Source: Akkermansiaceae bacterium (GTDB lineage: Bacteria; Verrucomicrobiota; Verrucomicrobiia; Verrucomicrobiales; Akkermansiaceae). Taken from it: a stretch of DNA of 64,000 nt. A program made the translations under genes and the position numbers. The notes beneath the pieces are model-generated. The model saw nothing but the letters and a program-made list of their open reading frames with translations, searched no databases and had not been told where the DNA came from. Positions 51,632-62,019 of the stretch are shown here, one piece after another. The stretch lies in assembly GCA_024233135.1 (NCBI GenBank), contig JACKPZ010000007.1:1-64000 (forward strand), in the 5' to 3' direction. Each line of letters begins with the position of its first letter. Position 1 is the stretch's first letter.

Positions 51632-52525
51632 TTACTCCATCGCCTTCATCGCGGTGGTGATTTCAAGCAGCTCGGCGGTGATGGCGCCCTGGCGCAGCTT
51701 GTTGTATTCGAGAGTGAGTTCCTTGATGAACTTCTTGGCGTTGTCGGTGGCGGCCTTCATGGCGACCATCCGGGCGGAGTGCTCGGAGGCGCGGGACTCG
51801 ACGACGGCCTGGAAGACCTCGTAGTTCACGTAAAGCGGAAGGATCGCGGCGAGCACGTCGTGCGGGCTGGGCTCGAACAGGTAGTCGTATTGCGGATCGT
51901 TCTTGTGATCCTCGACGTTGAAACCCTTGCCGATGGTTTCGAATGCCTGCTCCTCGCCGTCGGTGTGGCCGCGGATCGGCAGCAGGGTGACGACCTCGGG
52001 CTCCTGTCGCAGCGTGTTGACGAAGCTGGTAAATGCGATCGAGACCTTGTCGTAGTTTCCTTCCAGGAACTGCTGGGAGAGAAACTTGGCGATCGGGCGG
52101 GTCTGCGAGAACGGCACCGGGTCCTTGACGGTGAAATCCGCGATCACCCGGCGGCCGAGTTTCTCGCAGAGGATCCGGAGCTTGCGGCCGACAGTGACGA
52201 AGTCCGCGTCCGGCGAGGTGTTCGCGCGGATCTTGCGGGCGAGGTTGGTGTTGAGCGGTCCGCAGAGGCCCTTGTCGGTCGAGATGACGAAGACCAGCTC
52301 GCGTTTGCCCTCGCGGCGCTCGAGCAGCGGGTTGGACTCCTCGCCGAAGTTCTTGCGGATGTCGTAGAGCATCTGCGTCAGGCGCTGGGCGTACTCGCGT
52401 CCGGCGAGCGCCTGGTCCTGCGCCTTTTTCATCTTGGCCGCCGCGACGAGCTGCATCGCACGCGTGATCTGCGCGGTGTTTTTAACCGATTTGATCCGGC
52501 GGCGGATGTCGCGAAGGTTGGCCAT
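51632..52525 (-). CDS. atpG: ATP synthase F1 gamma subunit
   Basis: 297 residues, normal length. The N-terminal NLRDIRRRIKSVKNTAQITRAMQLVAAAKM and the C-terminal ASEHSARMVAMKAATDNAK-then-LTLEYNKLRQ helices, both parts of the rotating stalk, are conserved. 39 bp after atpA. Confidence 0.98.
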   Translation of the reverse strand: MANLRDIRRRIKSVKNTAQITRAMQLVAAAKMKKAQDQALAGREYAQRLTQMLYDIRKNFGEESNPLLERREGKRELVFVISTDKGLCGPLNTNLARKIRANTSPDADFVTVGRKLRILCEKLGRRVIADFTVKDPVPFSQTRPIAKFLSQQFLEGNYDKVSIAFTSFVNTLRQEPEVVTLLPIRGHTDGEEQAFETIGKGFNVEDHKNDPQYDYLFEPSPHDVLAAILPLYVNYEVFQAVVESRASEHSARMVAMKAATDNAKKFIKELTLEYNKLRQGAITAELLEITTAMKAME

Positions 52526-52564
52526 GGTGGATGGGCGGGGAGCTTGGAGCTTGGAGCGAAGGGA

Positions 52565-54106
<1,542 letters not shown>

Positions 54107-54155
54107 TGGGAGAGGTGGCTGGTATTCAGTGTTCGTGTTTCAGCAAAAGGGAGAA

Positions 54156-54548
54156 TCAGAAGGCGCGGGCGAGGCGGTCGAGGCGGCCCTGGACGGAACC
54201 GTCGAGCACGTCGTTGCCGACGCGGATGCGCAGGCCGCCGAGCAGCTTGGGCTCGACCTTGTATTCGACGTTCAGGCCGGTGCCGTAGTCTTTCGCAAGA
54301 CCGGCCACCACGCGCTGGCGGGAGGCTTCGTCGAGCGGCACGGCGCTCTCGATGACCACGTTGCGGCGGTCCGCATCGAGGCGGGCGAGGCGCTGGATCG
54401 CGACGAGGATGGCGCGGTAGTCGCGGGGTTTCTCCTCGACGAGCTTGGACACCACGGTGCGCATGCGGGACTCGTCGAGCCGGCCGCCGACCATGCAGAG
54501 GCCGAAGAGACGGCGGGCGTTCGAAGCGGCGACCTTGGAAATCTTCAT
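54156..54548 (-). CDS. atpH: ATP synthase F1 delta subunit (short form)
   Basis: 130 residues from ATG 54548, about 50 short of typical delta. The conserved C-terminal part (GLNVEYKVEPKLLGGLRIRVGNDVLDGSVQGRLDRL) is intact; the N-terminal six-helix domain is reduced. Its operon position between atpF and atpA and its C-terminal motif make the call. The shortened N-terminal domain, which normally binds alpha, is unusual. Confidence 0.9.
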   Translation of the reverse strand: MKISKVAASNARRLFGLCMVGGRLDESRMRTVVSKLVEEKPRDYRAILVAIQRLARLDADRRNVVIESAVPLDEASRQRVVAGLAKDYGTGLNVEYKVEPKLLGGLRIRVGNDVLDGSVQGRLDRLARAF

Positions 54549-54574
54549 CGTCGGGTGCGGTGGAAATCAGTGGA

Positions 54575-55114
54575 TCAACCTTCGACCTTGGCGAGCGCCT
54601 CTTCGTTGATGCGCTTCTGGTCGTCTTCGTTGAGAACCTTGCCGGTGACCTGCGAGGCGGTGGCGGCGACGAGGCGGCCGAACTCGCGCTTGATCTCGGC
54701 GCTGATGCGCTCGCGGTCCGCCTTGGCGGCGGCTTCGGCCTTGGTGAGGATCTGCTGGGCCTGGGCGATCGCCTCCTGGGCCTTCTGCTCGGAAAGCACG
54801 GCGGCGCTGGTCTTCGCCTCCTCGATGAGACGGTTGGCGTCCTCGTTCGCCTTGGCGATGGCCGCGGCGGTCGTCGCCTCCGACTCGGCGAGTTGTTTCT
54901 CGATGCGCTTCAGTTTCTCCTCGCCCTCGGCGATGCGGAGACGGCGCTGCTCGAGCATCGCCTGGATCGGACCGAAGGCGAATTTCTTCAGGATGAAGAC
55001 GACGAGCAGGAAATTGATCACCTGTGCGATGAAGAACGGCGTGTTGAGGCCGAAGGTCTTCTGGATCGTATCAAGGACGGACGCGTCCCCGGCGGCGGCG
55101 AGAATGGTGATCAT
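54575..55114 (-). CDS. atpF: ATP synthase Fo b subunit
   Basis: 179 residues. A membrane helix near 25-45 (FFIAQVINFLLVVFILKKFAF) is followed by a long charged coiled coil (RIAEGEEKLKRIEKQLAES) forming the peripheral stalk. Only one b gene is present, so a homodimer is implied. 26 bp before atpH. Confidence 0.96.
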   Translation of the reverse strand: MITILAAAGDASVLDTIQKTFGLNTPFFIAQVINFLLVVFILKKFAFGPIQAMLEQRRLRIAEGEEKLKRIEKQLAESEATTAAAIAKANEDANRLIEEAKTSAAVLSEQKAQEAIAQAQQILTKAEAAAKADRERISAEIKREFGRLVAATASQVTGKVLNEDDQKRINEEALAKVEG

Positions 55115-55183
55115 GTCGGAAGGAAAGTCGTTGGAAAGGTGCGCCGCACGCGCCGGAGCGGCACGTGCGGCGGAAGGGGATTC

Positions 55184-55375
55184 TTAGAACGGCACGGCGA
55201 AGGCGGAGAGGATGAAAATCCCCTCGATGAGCGCGGCCAGAATGATCGAGATCACGAGGATCGGGGTGGCGGCGCCGGGATTGCGGCCGGTGGCTTCCGC
55301 GGCTTTGGCGCCGAGGATGCCGATACCGAGACCGCCACCAAGGGCGGCGAGCGCGACAGCGAATGCTTTGGTCAT
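55184..55375 (-). CDS. atpE: ATP synthase Fo c subunit
   Basis: 63 residues, at the short end of the family. Two membrane hairpins: GGGLGIGILGAKAAEATGRNPGA and ILVISIILAALIEGIFILSAF. The ion-binding carboxylate is Glu51. The polar loop RNP is conserved. There is no glutamine at the TM1 position used by Na-type rings, so proton coupling is expected. Confidence 0.95.
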   Translation of the reverse strand: MTKAFAVALAALGGGLGIGILGAKAAEATGRNPGAATPILVISIILAALIEGIFILSAFAVPF

Positions 55376-55449
55376 TGGATTCTGTGTGTTTGTTGGTTGT
55401 GGTATCCGGCGGCCCCCACGGTCATGCCATGGTCAGACCGCAGAAAGGA

Positions 55450-56316
55450 TCAATGGTGGGCTTCGTCGCCGTGGTCGCAGATCAGTTTCAGGAAGATCGC
55501 GCCGAGCAGGGTGAAGACCAGGGCTTGGACGAAGCCGACGAGCAGCTCCATGAAGTAGAAGGGGAGCGCCGGGAGGAACGCGAGTTTCTCGGGAACCAGC
55601 GCCATCAGGGACTCGAGCGTCTGCTCGCCGCCGTAGATGTTGCCGAAAAGACGGAAGGTGAGGGCGACCGGGCGGATGGCGATGGAGATCATTTCCAGCA
55701 CGCCGACGAAGAGGAAGATCGGGATCATCATCGCGAGCATCAGGCCGCCGAAGCTGCCCTTCGGTGCGAAGATGTGGGCCATGAAACCTTTCAGGCCGTT
55801 CTCGCTGATGGCCCACACGAACCACATGATGGCGAAAACGGTGGCCATGGCGGCGGTCATGTTGACGTCGGCGTTGCCGCCGCGCAGCCACGGCGTGAAA
55901 CCATGGTGTCCGTGGGCATCCACCGTTTTCCAGCCGACCGTGCCGACCCCGGGGATCAGACCGAGGTAGTTGTTCACCAGGATGAAGAAGAACACGGTGC
56001 CGAAGAACCAGAAGGTCCGGGACACCAGGTGTGGTCCGAGCAGGCCGCCGAGGAAGTCGTAGAGAGACTCCACGCACCATTCTGCGAAGTTTTGCAATCC
56101 CTTGGGAACCAACGACATCTTGCCGGTCGCGGTGCGGCAGAACAAGACGATGAGCAGGGTCGCGATCCACACCATGATCGTCGAGTTGGTGAACCATCCC
56201 CACAAGTGCTGGGCGTCCAGCGGGAGAGCGTGATGCCCGCCTCCGCCGGCGGCGAAAGTGGGTGCCAGACCGGCGAGCCAAAGGGCGGCCGTGGTGGTGA
56301 TGGAACGACGAAACAT
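55450..56316 (-). CDS. atpB: ATP synthase Fo a subunit
   Basis: 288 residues from ATG 56316; the frame is open further upstream, but a cleavable signal-like segment (SITTTAALWLAGLAPTFAAGGG) starts here. The essential arginine lies in IRPVALTFRLFGNIYGGE, and LPFYFMELLVGFVQALVFTLL is the last helix. Histidines cluster at both ends (GGGGHHALP; HGDEAHH). First gene of the operon; atpI is absent. Confidence 0.96.
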   Translation of the reverse strand: MFRRSITTTAALWLAGLAPTFAAGGGGHHALPLDAQHLWGWFTNSTIMVWIATLLIVLFCRTATGKMSLVPKGLQNFAEWCVESLYDFLGGLLGPHLVSRTFWFFGTVFFFILVNNYLGLIPGVGTVGWKTVDAHGHHGFTPWLRGGNADVNMTAAMATVFAIMWFVWAISENGLKGFMAHIFAPKGSFGGLMLAMMIPIFLFVGVLEMISIAIRPVALTFRLFGNIYGGEQTLESLMALVPEKLAFLPALPFYFMELLVGFVQALVFTLLGAIFLKLICDHGDEAHH

Positions 56317-56453
56317 GCGGAGAGGGACCGTTTTGCGACGGGGCGCGGGGTCTTTAAGAACCTCCTTGCTGCTCCGCAAGTTCTTTTCAGAAAAAAATCG
56401 AGGATTCGGCGGCGCTGTCCGGGGCCGCGTTCCAGCGGCCTGTGCGGTGGGGG

Positions 56454-57848
56454 TTAGAAGGGCTGCCGGCTGTTGTGAAACGCGAGTTCGGCCGCCGGCC
56501 CGCTCAGGAGCCCGCCCGGCCCGGCACCGGCGGTTGCGACGACCCGGAACCCATGGTCCATCGCCTGGTCCAACATTTCCTCCGCCGGCAGGCAAAGGCG
56601 GCCGCCGGTTTCCGTCAGTTGGAAACCCACGCCGCCGATCCCGTGGTAGGCCCGGTAGACGACCTCGGTGCAGACCATCCGGTCGGCCGTGCGGAAGTCG
56701 AAGAGGAAATCATACGGCTTGCCCTCGTGTTCCAGCGCCCGGCGCAGCACGGCCGCCGCATCGACCCCCGGAGGTCGGACGAGCACGGCGGCATCCACCT
56801 CCAGCGTCTCGGCGGCGTCCCGTACCCGCACGCCGTCTTTTTTCGCCTCCAGAAACCACGGCCCGTTTCCGTGCGCGGGCGGTAGCTCGATGCCCAGCGC
56901 CGCAAGTTCCTTCCGGCATCCCAGATACAATGCCGCGTGCGGCCAGTGCCCCGGCAGGAACCAATTGCTCAGAGCGTCATCGTGGCGGGTCACCACAATG
57001 TCCGCCGGCCGCGCCAGCCGGAGAAATCCGTCGCGCAGCTCCGGCCCGATCCGTTTCGGCACTCCCGCCGGTTTCGCGCCGGGCTGCCGCAGGTCGGCGA
57101 TCGCCCGGCCGGACACCTCGAACAGCCCGCCCATCACTTGTTTCCATGCCGAGCGGTGGCGCCGCAGGAAGGAAAACCAGCGGTAGGACATCCGGCGCCT
57201 CACCGCTTCCCGCTTCCGTCGTTCGATCCGCGGCCGCTCCTCCTCCAGAAGCGCCACCACGGGGGCGAGCACAGGGTCTTTCGAGAGCGCCGCAAGTTCC
57301 CCGCGATGGCGCTCCAGGTATTCCACCGCCAGCAGGAACCGGATCGCTTCCTCCGGATCGCTCATCGCCTGATAGATCCGCGTGAAGGTCTTGCGCGGGA
57401 TGCCGCAGCGGGGATCCTCCTCGTCGAGTTTCTTCCACACCACCGGGCGCTCCGCGGCGAGATCCACCAGGTAGCGGTCCGCCCGCCGCAGCACGCAGGT
57501 CGCCGCGAACGCGGTTGCGAAGGCCGCCGTTTCCGGTGTGCCCGCCGCCGGGTCACCCAACGAGCGGATCGTCTCCAACAACGAGGTCCGCAGCATCAAG
57601 TACTGCGAGTATCGTAGCCGCACCAGCTCGTCCTCGTCCGGCAGGAAATACCCGCGGGCGCAGGCGGCATCGAGGGCCGCGAGCTCGAGCGCGAGGTCCT
57701 CGTGTCCGGGCACGGTGCGCGCCGCCGCGCCCACTGCGGCGGCATCGCGTTCGATGGCAGGGCCCTCCCGGATTTCCTTCACCGCGTGTTTGATGGACTT
57801 CGCGGGCCGGCGAGTCAACCCGCGCGGATGACTCCGAGCGGGGCCCAT
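56454..57848 (-). CDS. YiiX/YebB-like papain-fold cysteine hydrolase with helical N-terminal domain
   Basis: 464 residues from ATG 57848. Residues 265-440 match the permuted NlpC/P60-like YiiX family (PF05708). LARPADIVVTRHDDALSNWFLPGHWPHAALYLG holds the candidate catalytic histidine, and MVCTEVVYRAY the cysteine. Residues 1-260 are arginine/glutamate-rich helices with no family I recognise. No signal peptide is visible, so the protein is probably cytoplasmic or membrane-associated. Substrate unknown; lipids or peptidoglycan are possible. Upstream of the ATP synthase operon, 137 bp from atpB. Confidence 0.75.
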   Translation of the reverse strand: MGPARSHPRGLTRRPAKSIKHAVKEIREGPAIERDAAAVGAAARTVPGHEDLALELAALDAACARGYFLPDEDELVRLRYSQYLMLRTSLLETIRSLGDPAAGTPETAAFATAFAATCVLRRADRYLVDLAAERPVVWKKLDEEDPRCGIPRKTFTRIYQAMSDPEEAIRFLLAVEYLERHRGELAALSKDPVLAPVVALLEEERPRIERRKREAVRRRMSYRWFSFLRRHRSAWKQVMGGLFEVSGRAIADLRQPGAKPAGVPKRIGPELRDGFLRLARPADIVVTRHDDALSNWFLPGHWPHAALYLGCRKELAALGIELPPAHGNGPWFLEAKKDGVRVRDAAETLEVDAAVLVRPPGVDAAAVLRRALEHEGKPYDFLFDFRTADRMVCTEVVYRAYHGIGGVGFQLTETGGRLCLPAEEMLDQAMDHGFRVVATAGAGPGGLLSGPAAELAFHNSRQPF

Positions 57849-57950
57849 GACGGTCTTTGGAAGTCAAGCCCCGGCTGCGGGAAATCCTTGGAAACACGCG
57901 GGATTTTCTCTTGCCAAGGGGGGCGGCGGGGAACAAAAACTCGCGCTGCC

Positions 57951-58226
57951 ATGAATAAAGCTGAACTCATCGATTCCATCCAGAATGCCCTCGGCAAGGA
58001 CGCCACCAAGCGCGCCGCCGAAGAAGCTCTTGACGCCGTTCTCTCTTCCATCTCCTCCGGAGTGAAGAAGGACAAGAAAGTCCAAATCATCGGTTTCGGC
58101 ACCTTTGAGGTGAAGGAGCGCGCCGCTCGCACCGGTCGCAACCCGAAGACCGGCGAATCCATGCAGATCCCCGCTTCGAAGTCGGTCGGGTTCAAAGCCT
58201 CGTCCGTGCTGAAGAACAGCCTGTGA
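57951..58226 (+). CDS. hup: HU-family nucleoid DNA-binding protein
   Basis: 91 residues. MNKAELIDSIQNALGKDATKRAAEEALDAVLSSIS, then GVKKDKKVQIIGFGTFEVKERAARTGRNPKTGE, with the beta-arm MQIPASKSVGFKAS, is the complete HU/IHF fold. A dimer that bends DNA. It stands alone, divergent from the YiiX-like gene, with its own terminator. Confidence 0.98.
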   Translation: MNKAELIDSIQNALGKDATKRAAEEALDAVLSSISSGVKKDKKVQIIGFGTFEVKERAARTGRNPKTGESMQIPASKSVGFKASSVLKNSL

Positions 58227-58259
58227 TCCGGAGGATATCTGATCTCACGTAAAAACTCG

Positions 58260-58289
58260 AAAACCCCGGCCCTTCCAGGCCGGGGTTTT
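58260..58289 (+). terminator. Rho-independent terminator after the HU gene
   Basis: AAACCCCGGCC-CTTCCA-GGCCGGGGTTTTT: a perfect GC-rich stem of 11 bp and a T-run, 33 bp after the HU stop. It also faces the convergent TM2 gene. Confidence 0.9.
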
Positions 58290-58317
58290 TCTTTTCAGAA
58301 AGTTCGGAGGTTTCCGC

Positions 58318-58635
58318 TCAGAACCACGGCTTGCGGCCGTTGACATAGGTGGCCACGAACTCGTCGTCGCCTTTCGTCAGATAGAGGATGCCTTCGATGA
58401 GGCCGATGGGCCCCATGACGATGCCGCCGAAACCGCAGGTCAGAACGGTGACGAGCAACATGATGAGGCCCTCCTTCTGGTAGCCGAGGTAGAACTTGTG
58501 AATGCCGAGGCCTCCGAGGAGGATGCCAAGCAGGCCGGCGACCAGTTTCTTGTCGGCGCCGGGAGCCGGCGTCGGGTTTCCGGGGGTTGGGGCGGGTGCG
58601 GGCGGTGGAGCGGGATTTGCGGGATCGGTGGACAT
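58318..58635 (-). CDS. TM2-domain membrane protein
   Basis: 105 residues from ATG 58635; ATG 58644 adds three residues. An N-terminal proline/alanine linker is followed by the TM2 domain: KKLVAGLLGILLGGLGIHKFYLGYQKEGLIMLL, two helices joined by the conserved GxHKFYLG, and LTCGFGGIVMGPIGLIEGILYLT. Small membrane protein, role unknown. The C-terminal DEFVATYVNGRKPWF is conserved within TM2 relatives. Confidence 0.93.
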   Translation of the reverse strand: MSTDPANPAPPPAPAPTPGNPTPAPGADKKLVAGLLGILLGGLGIHKFYLGYQKEGLIMLLVTVLTCGFGGIVMGPIGLIEGILYLTKGDDEFVATYVNGRKPWF

Positions 58636-58685
58636 GGTGGGCATCTTCTACTAGAGCGGTGCGCGCCAACGCAAGATCAAGCCTC

Positions 58686-59363
58686 ATGAAACCACGCATC
58701 ACCCTGGCCGAGACCACCCTGCCCGACGATTCCCCGCTCAAACTCGAGGAGCACGACGGGCGGATGTCGCTGGTGATCCATGGCCAGCAGATCTGCGGGC
58801 CGGCTACGCGGTCCACCGAAGAGGAACTCGCGCGCCTCGCCTGCGCGCCGTTCCGCCCCGCGCGCCAGCCGAAGCTGTGGTTCGCCGGTCTCGGCCTCGG
58901 ACAGGCGCTCGCCGCCGCGGCGGACGAGTTGAAGCAAAAGCGCGCCACCTTCATCGTCGCCGAGCCGATGGACGATCTCCCGCGCTGGCACCGTGAGTTC
59001 CTGCCGCAGGGCGTTTTCGCCACCGACGGCCGTGTCACGCGCGAAAGCGATTGCGGCCCGGCGGCGCTGACTTCGCGCGAGGGCGAGTTTCACGCGATCC
59101 TTCTCCACCTGGAAGTCGCCCCCGCCAGCGAATCGGGCAAGCCCTTGCCCGACGACCCGCGCTGGCTCTCGGCGGCCTTCGGTGCCCTCCAGCCCGGCGG
59201 CCTCCTCGCCATCGCCGGTTCGCGCCCGAACGCCCGGCTCACCCGCACGCTGCGCCGCTCCGGATTCGACGTCGCGGAGCACAGCGTGCCGTCCTCGCCC
59301 AACGCCCGCCGGCCGCGCATGCTGCCGATCTGGCTGGCGCGGAAACCCGGGCGCGTGGAGTGA
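58686..59363 (+). CDS. Spermidine-synthase-like / class I methyltransferase-fold protein
   Basis: 225 residues from ATG 58686. LWFAGLGLGQALAAAADEL occupies the nucleotide-binding position and IVAEPMDDLPRWHREFL the acidic ligand position of the Rossmann fold; LSAAFGALQPGGLLAIAGSRP resembles methyltransferase motif III and the following helix. The catalytic residues of true spermidine synthases are not evident. The function is uncertain. It is followed by an HlyD-type adaptor gene 66 bp downstream. Confidence 0.6.
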   Translation: MKPRITLAETTLPDDSPLKLEEHDGRMSLVIHGQQICGPATRSTEEELARLACAPFRPARQPKLWFAGLGLGQALAAAADELKQKRATFIVAEPMDDLPRWHREFLPQGVFATDGRVTRESDCGPAALTSREGEFHAILLHLEVAPASESGKPLPDDPRWLSAAFGALQPGGLLAIAGSRPNARLTRTLRRSGFDVAEHSVPSSPNARRPRMLPIWLARKPGRVE

Positions 59364-59429
59364 TTCCGCCGCCGGGACGAAATCGCCGGATTGCTTTTCC
59401 GTGCGGCAAGTGCTTGTTTCCGGCCGTCC

Positions 59430-60830
59430 ATGTTGTTCCGCCCGTTCTTCTGCCTGCTGGTTTCCGCTCTCTGCCTCCCGCTCCACGGTGGCGAGGTCAC
59501 CTTGGAAACAAAACCCTTCGACGTCATCCGCAGCTTCGACGCGAAGGTCATGCCATCCGGCGAAACCACCTACCTCGAACTGGTCCCCGAGGCGTGGACC
59601 GATTTTGAAATCGTCACGCTCGTCCCGCACGGCGCGAAGGTGGCCGAAGGCGACGTGCTCGCCGCGTTCGAGACCGAGGATGTCGATCGATGGATCGAGG
59701 ACAAACGCGCGGGCATCGCCGCCAAGGAGATCGCGCTTTCCACCGCCAAACGGAATCTCGACGTCCTCCAGAAGACCGCCGCCCCGCGATTGGAAGCATG
59801 GAAACGGGCGGCCGCCATCGCCAAGGAGGAGAACGAATATTTCAAGACCGCCCGCCGCAAGACCAGCGAGCAGCGTGCCGACCAGGCGCTCCTCCGCGCC
59901 GAGTGGCGCCTCGCCAACGAAAAGGAGGAACTCGATCAACTCCAGCAGATGTACGCGGCGGACGACCTCACCGAACAGACCGAGGAGATCATCCTCACCC
60001 GCCAGAAAAACTCGGTGCAGGACGCCGAACTCGCGCTGAGCCTCGAGAAGCTCGATCACAAACGCACCCGCGAGGTGCAGCTCCCCCGCGAGGCCGTGAA
60101 CCTCGCCGAGTCCGAGCGCGACAGCGCCGTGCAGGCCGCCAAGCAGGAAAAGGAGATCCCCGAAACCATCGAGGCGACGAAACTCGAGGTGGCCGCCCTC
60201 CAACGCGGGCTCGAGCAGGAGCGCAAGCAACTCGCCGAGGTGGAGCGGGACCGCGCGCTCTTCGAATTCAAGGCCCCCGCCGCAGGATGGTTCTATCACG
60301 GCGAGATCATCGACGGCCGCTGGACCACCGGGGATCTAGTGAAAACCCTCATGGTCCACGGCAAGCCGATGCTCAAGCGCAAGGTCGCCACCTTCGTCCC
60401 GGAGTCATCGGAGAAACACCTCGTCGCCCGCGTCGATGAAGCCACCGCCCGTTCGCTCGCCGAGGGCGCCGTCGGCGTGACCACATTCCCGGGGCTGGAG
60501 GACGCGCCCGTCGAGGCGTCCGTTTCGGCCATCGCCGTTTCCCCGGACCTCGACGGCACATGGCGCGTCGATCTCGCCGCCAAGTGGCCCGAAGGGCTTT
60601 CGGTGCCCGTCGGCTCGCAGGCCCATGTCCGGATCGTCGCCTATCACAAGGACGCCACCATCGCCGTGGCCAGCAAGGCGCTGTCCTTCGGCGCGGACGG
60701 CTGGTCGGTCGAGGTGAAGCTCGCCGATGGCAAAACCCAGCGCCGCCCGGTCACCCGCGGCCGCGTGAACGAGTCCGACACCGAGATTCTCGAAGGGCTG
60801 GAAGAGGGCCAGGTGATCATCGTGCCGTGA
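59430..60830 (+). CDS. HlyD/RND-type periplasmic adaptor protein
   Basis: 466 residues from ATG 59430, with signal peptide MLFRPFFCLLVSALCLPLHGG. A biotinyl-lipoyl-like half-motif (TLVPHGAKVAEGDVLAAFETEDVD) is followed by a long coiled coil (about 90-270, rich in EKEELDQLQQ and KRTREVQL) and a second half (FKAPAAGWFYHGEI). A C-terminal beta-barrel ends VTRGRVNESDTEILEGLEEGQVIIV. No inner-membrane transporter is adjacent, so the partner is unknown. The next gene follows after 25 bp. Confidence 0.85.
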   Translation: MLFRPFFCLLVSALCLPLHGGEVTLETKPFDVIRSFDAKVMPSGETTYLELVPEAWTDFEIVTLVPHGAKVAEGDVLAAFETEDVDRWIEDKRAGIAAKEIALSTAKRNLDVLQKTAAPRLEAWKRAAAIAKEENEYFKTARRKTSEQRADQALLRAEWRLANEKEELDQLQQMYAADDLTEQTEEIILTRQKNSVQDAELALSLEKLDHKRTREVQLPREAVNLAESERDSAVQAAKQEKEIPETIEATKLEVAALQRGLEQERKQLAEVERDRALFEFKAPAAGWFYHGEIIDGRWTTGDLVKTLMVHGKPMLKRKVATFVPESSEKHLVARVDEATARSLAEGAVGVTTFPGLEDAPVEASVSAIAVSPDLDGTWRVDLAAKWPEGLSVPVGSQAHVRIVAYHKDATIAVASKALSFGADGWSVEVKLADGKTQRRPVTRGRVNESDTEILEGLEEGQVIIVP

Positions 60831-60855
60831 CCCGCGGCTCCTCCACTTCGTCCCG

Positions 60856-62019
60856 ATGATGCCGTCCCTCCTGTTCCGGCGCGCCGCCCTGGCGTTGATG
60901 CTCGTTTCTCCGGCTGGAGCCGCGGAACGACCGCCCGCCACCTTGGAGGCGATCGACGCGTCGATCCGCCGCGGCGTCGATTTCCTCATCGCCGATCAGA
61001 ACAAGAACGGCTCGTGGGGCGGACCCACCCGCACCAAGGGGCTCAACATCTACGCGCCCTTGCCCGGAGCGCACCACGCATTCCGCGCCGGCACCACCGG
61101 GCTCGCACTCGCCGGCATGATCGATGCCGCCGACCCGCGGCCCGAAGCGCGGGCTTCGATCGACCGCGCCGCCGTGTGGGCCGCCGCCGAGCTGCCGAAG
61201 CTCCGCCGCGCCGACCAGACGACCACCTACAACGTCTGGGGCCACGCCTACGGCCTGCGGGCGCTCACGCGGCTCTATCAGGAGGCGGACGCCCCCGCGG
61301 AAAAGGAGACGTGGAAACGCCTCGCCGCCCAGCAGATCGAACTCGCCGACCGCTACGAAGAAGTCAACGGCGGCTGGGGGTATCTCGATCTCTACGACGA
61401 TGTCACCACCAAGCGGCCGTCCGGTCTGCCCACCTCCTTCACCACCGCCACCGTGCTGCTCGCGATGCACGAGGCGTCGGAAACGATGGGCCTTGAGCTT
61501 GATCCCAAGTTGGTGAAACACGCCCTGCGCGGCATCCGCATGCAGCAAACGCCGGATTTCTCCTACACGTATTCGTTCCCGCACCGGAACTACCCGCGTT
61601 CCGACATCAACCGCCCGGCCGGTTCGCTCGCCCGCTCGCAGGCCTGCAACGCGTGCCTGCGCGCCTTCGGGGACGGGAAGGTCACCGACGAGGTGCTCAC
61701 CACCTGGCTCGATCGTTTCATCGCCCGCGAGGGATTTCTATCCAACGTCCGCAAACGTCCCGTCCCGCACGAAGGACAGTTCCGCATCGCCGGATATTTC
61801 TATTACTACGGCATCTACTATTTCACCGAGTCCGCCCGGTTTCTGCCGGAGGAGAAACACGCCGGCTACGCCCGCCAGCTCGCCGCCATCATCCTCGAAA
61901 AACAGGAGTCCGACGGCTCGTGGTGGGATTATCCGCTCTACGACTACCACCAGCCCTACGGCACCGGCTACGCGCTCATGGCGCTGGCGTGGTGTCGTGA
62001 TGCGATGAAAGGCTCTTGA
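60856..62019 (+). CDS. Prenyltransferase/squalene-cyclase-fold protein (alpha-alpha toroid), exported
   Basis: 387 residues, with signal peptide MMPSLLFRRAALALMLVSPAGAA. Repeats such as NGSWGG, GTTGLALAGMID, VNGGWGYLD, and DGSWWDYP plus GTGYALMALAW are QW-like motifs of the terpenoid-cyclase/prenyltransferase toroid. The catalytic DXDD of squalene cyclases is not seen, so a hydrolase/binding role in the periplasm is more likely. Its 3' end overlaps the convergent peptidase by 44 bp. Confidence 0.8.
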   Translation: MMPSLLFRRAALALMLVSPAGAAERPPATLEAIDASIRRGVDFLIADQNKNGSWGGPTRTKGLNIYAPLPGAHHAFRAGTTGLALAGMIDAADPRPEARASIDRAAVWAAAELPKLRRADQTTTYNVWGHAYGLRALTRLYQEADAPAEKETWKRLAAQQIELADRYEEVNGGWGYLDLYDDVTTKRPSGLPTSFTTATVLLAMHEASETMGLELDPKLVKHALRGIRMQQTPDFSYTYSFPHRNYPRSDINRPAGSLARSQACNACLRAFGDGKVTDEVLTTWLDRFIAREGFLSNVRKRPVPHEGQFRIAGYFYYYGIYYFTESARFLPEEKHAGYARQLAAIILEKQESDGSWWDYPLYDYHQPYGTGYALMALAWCRDAMKGS

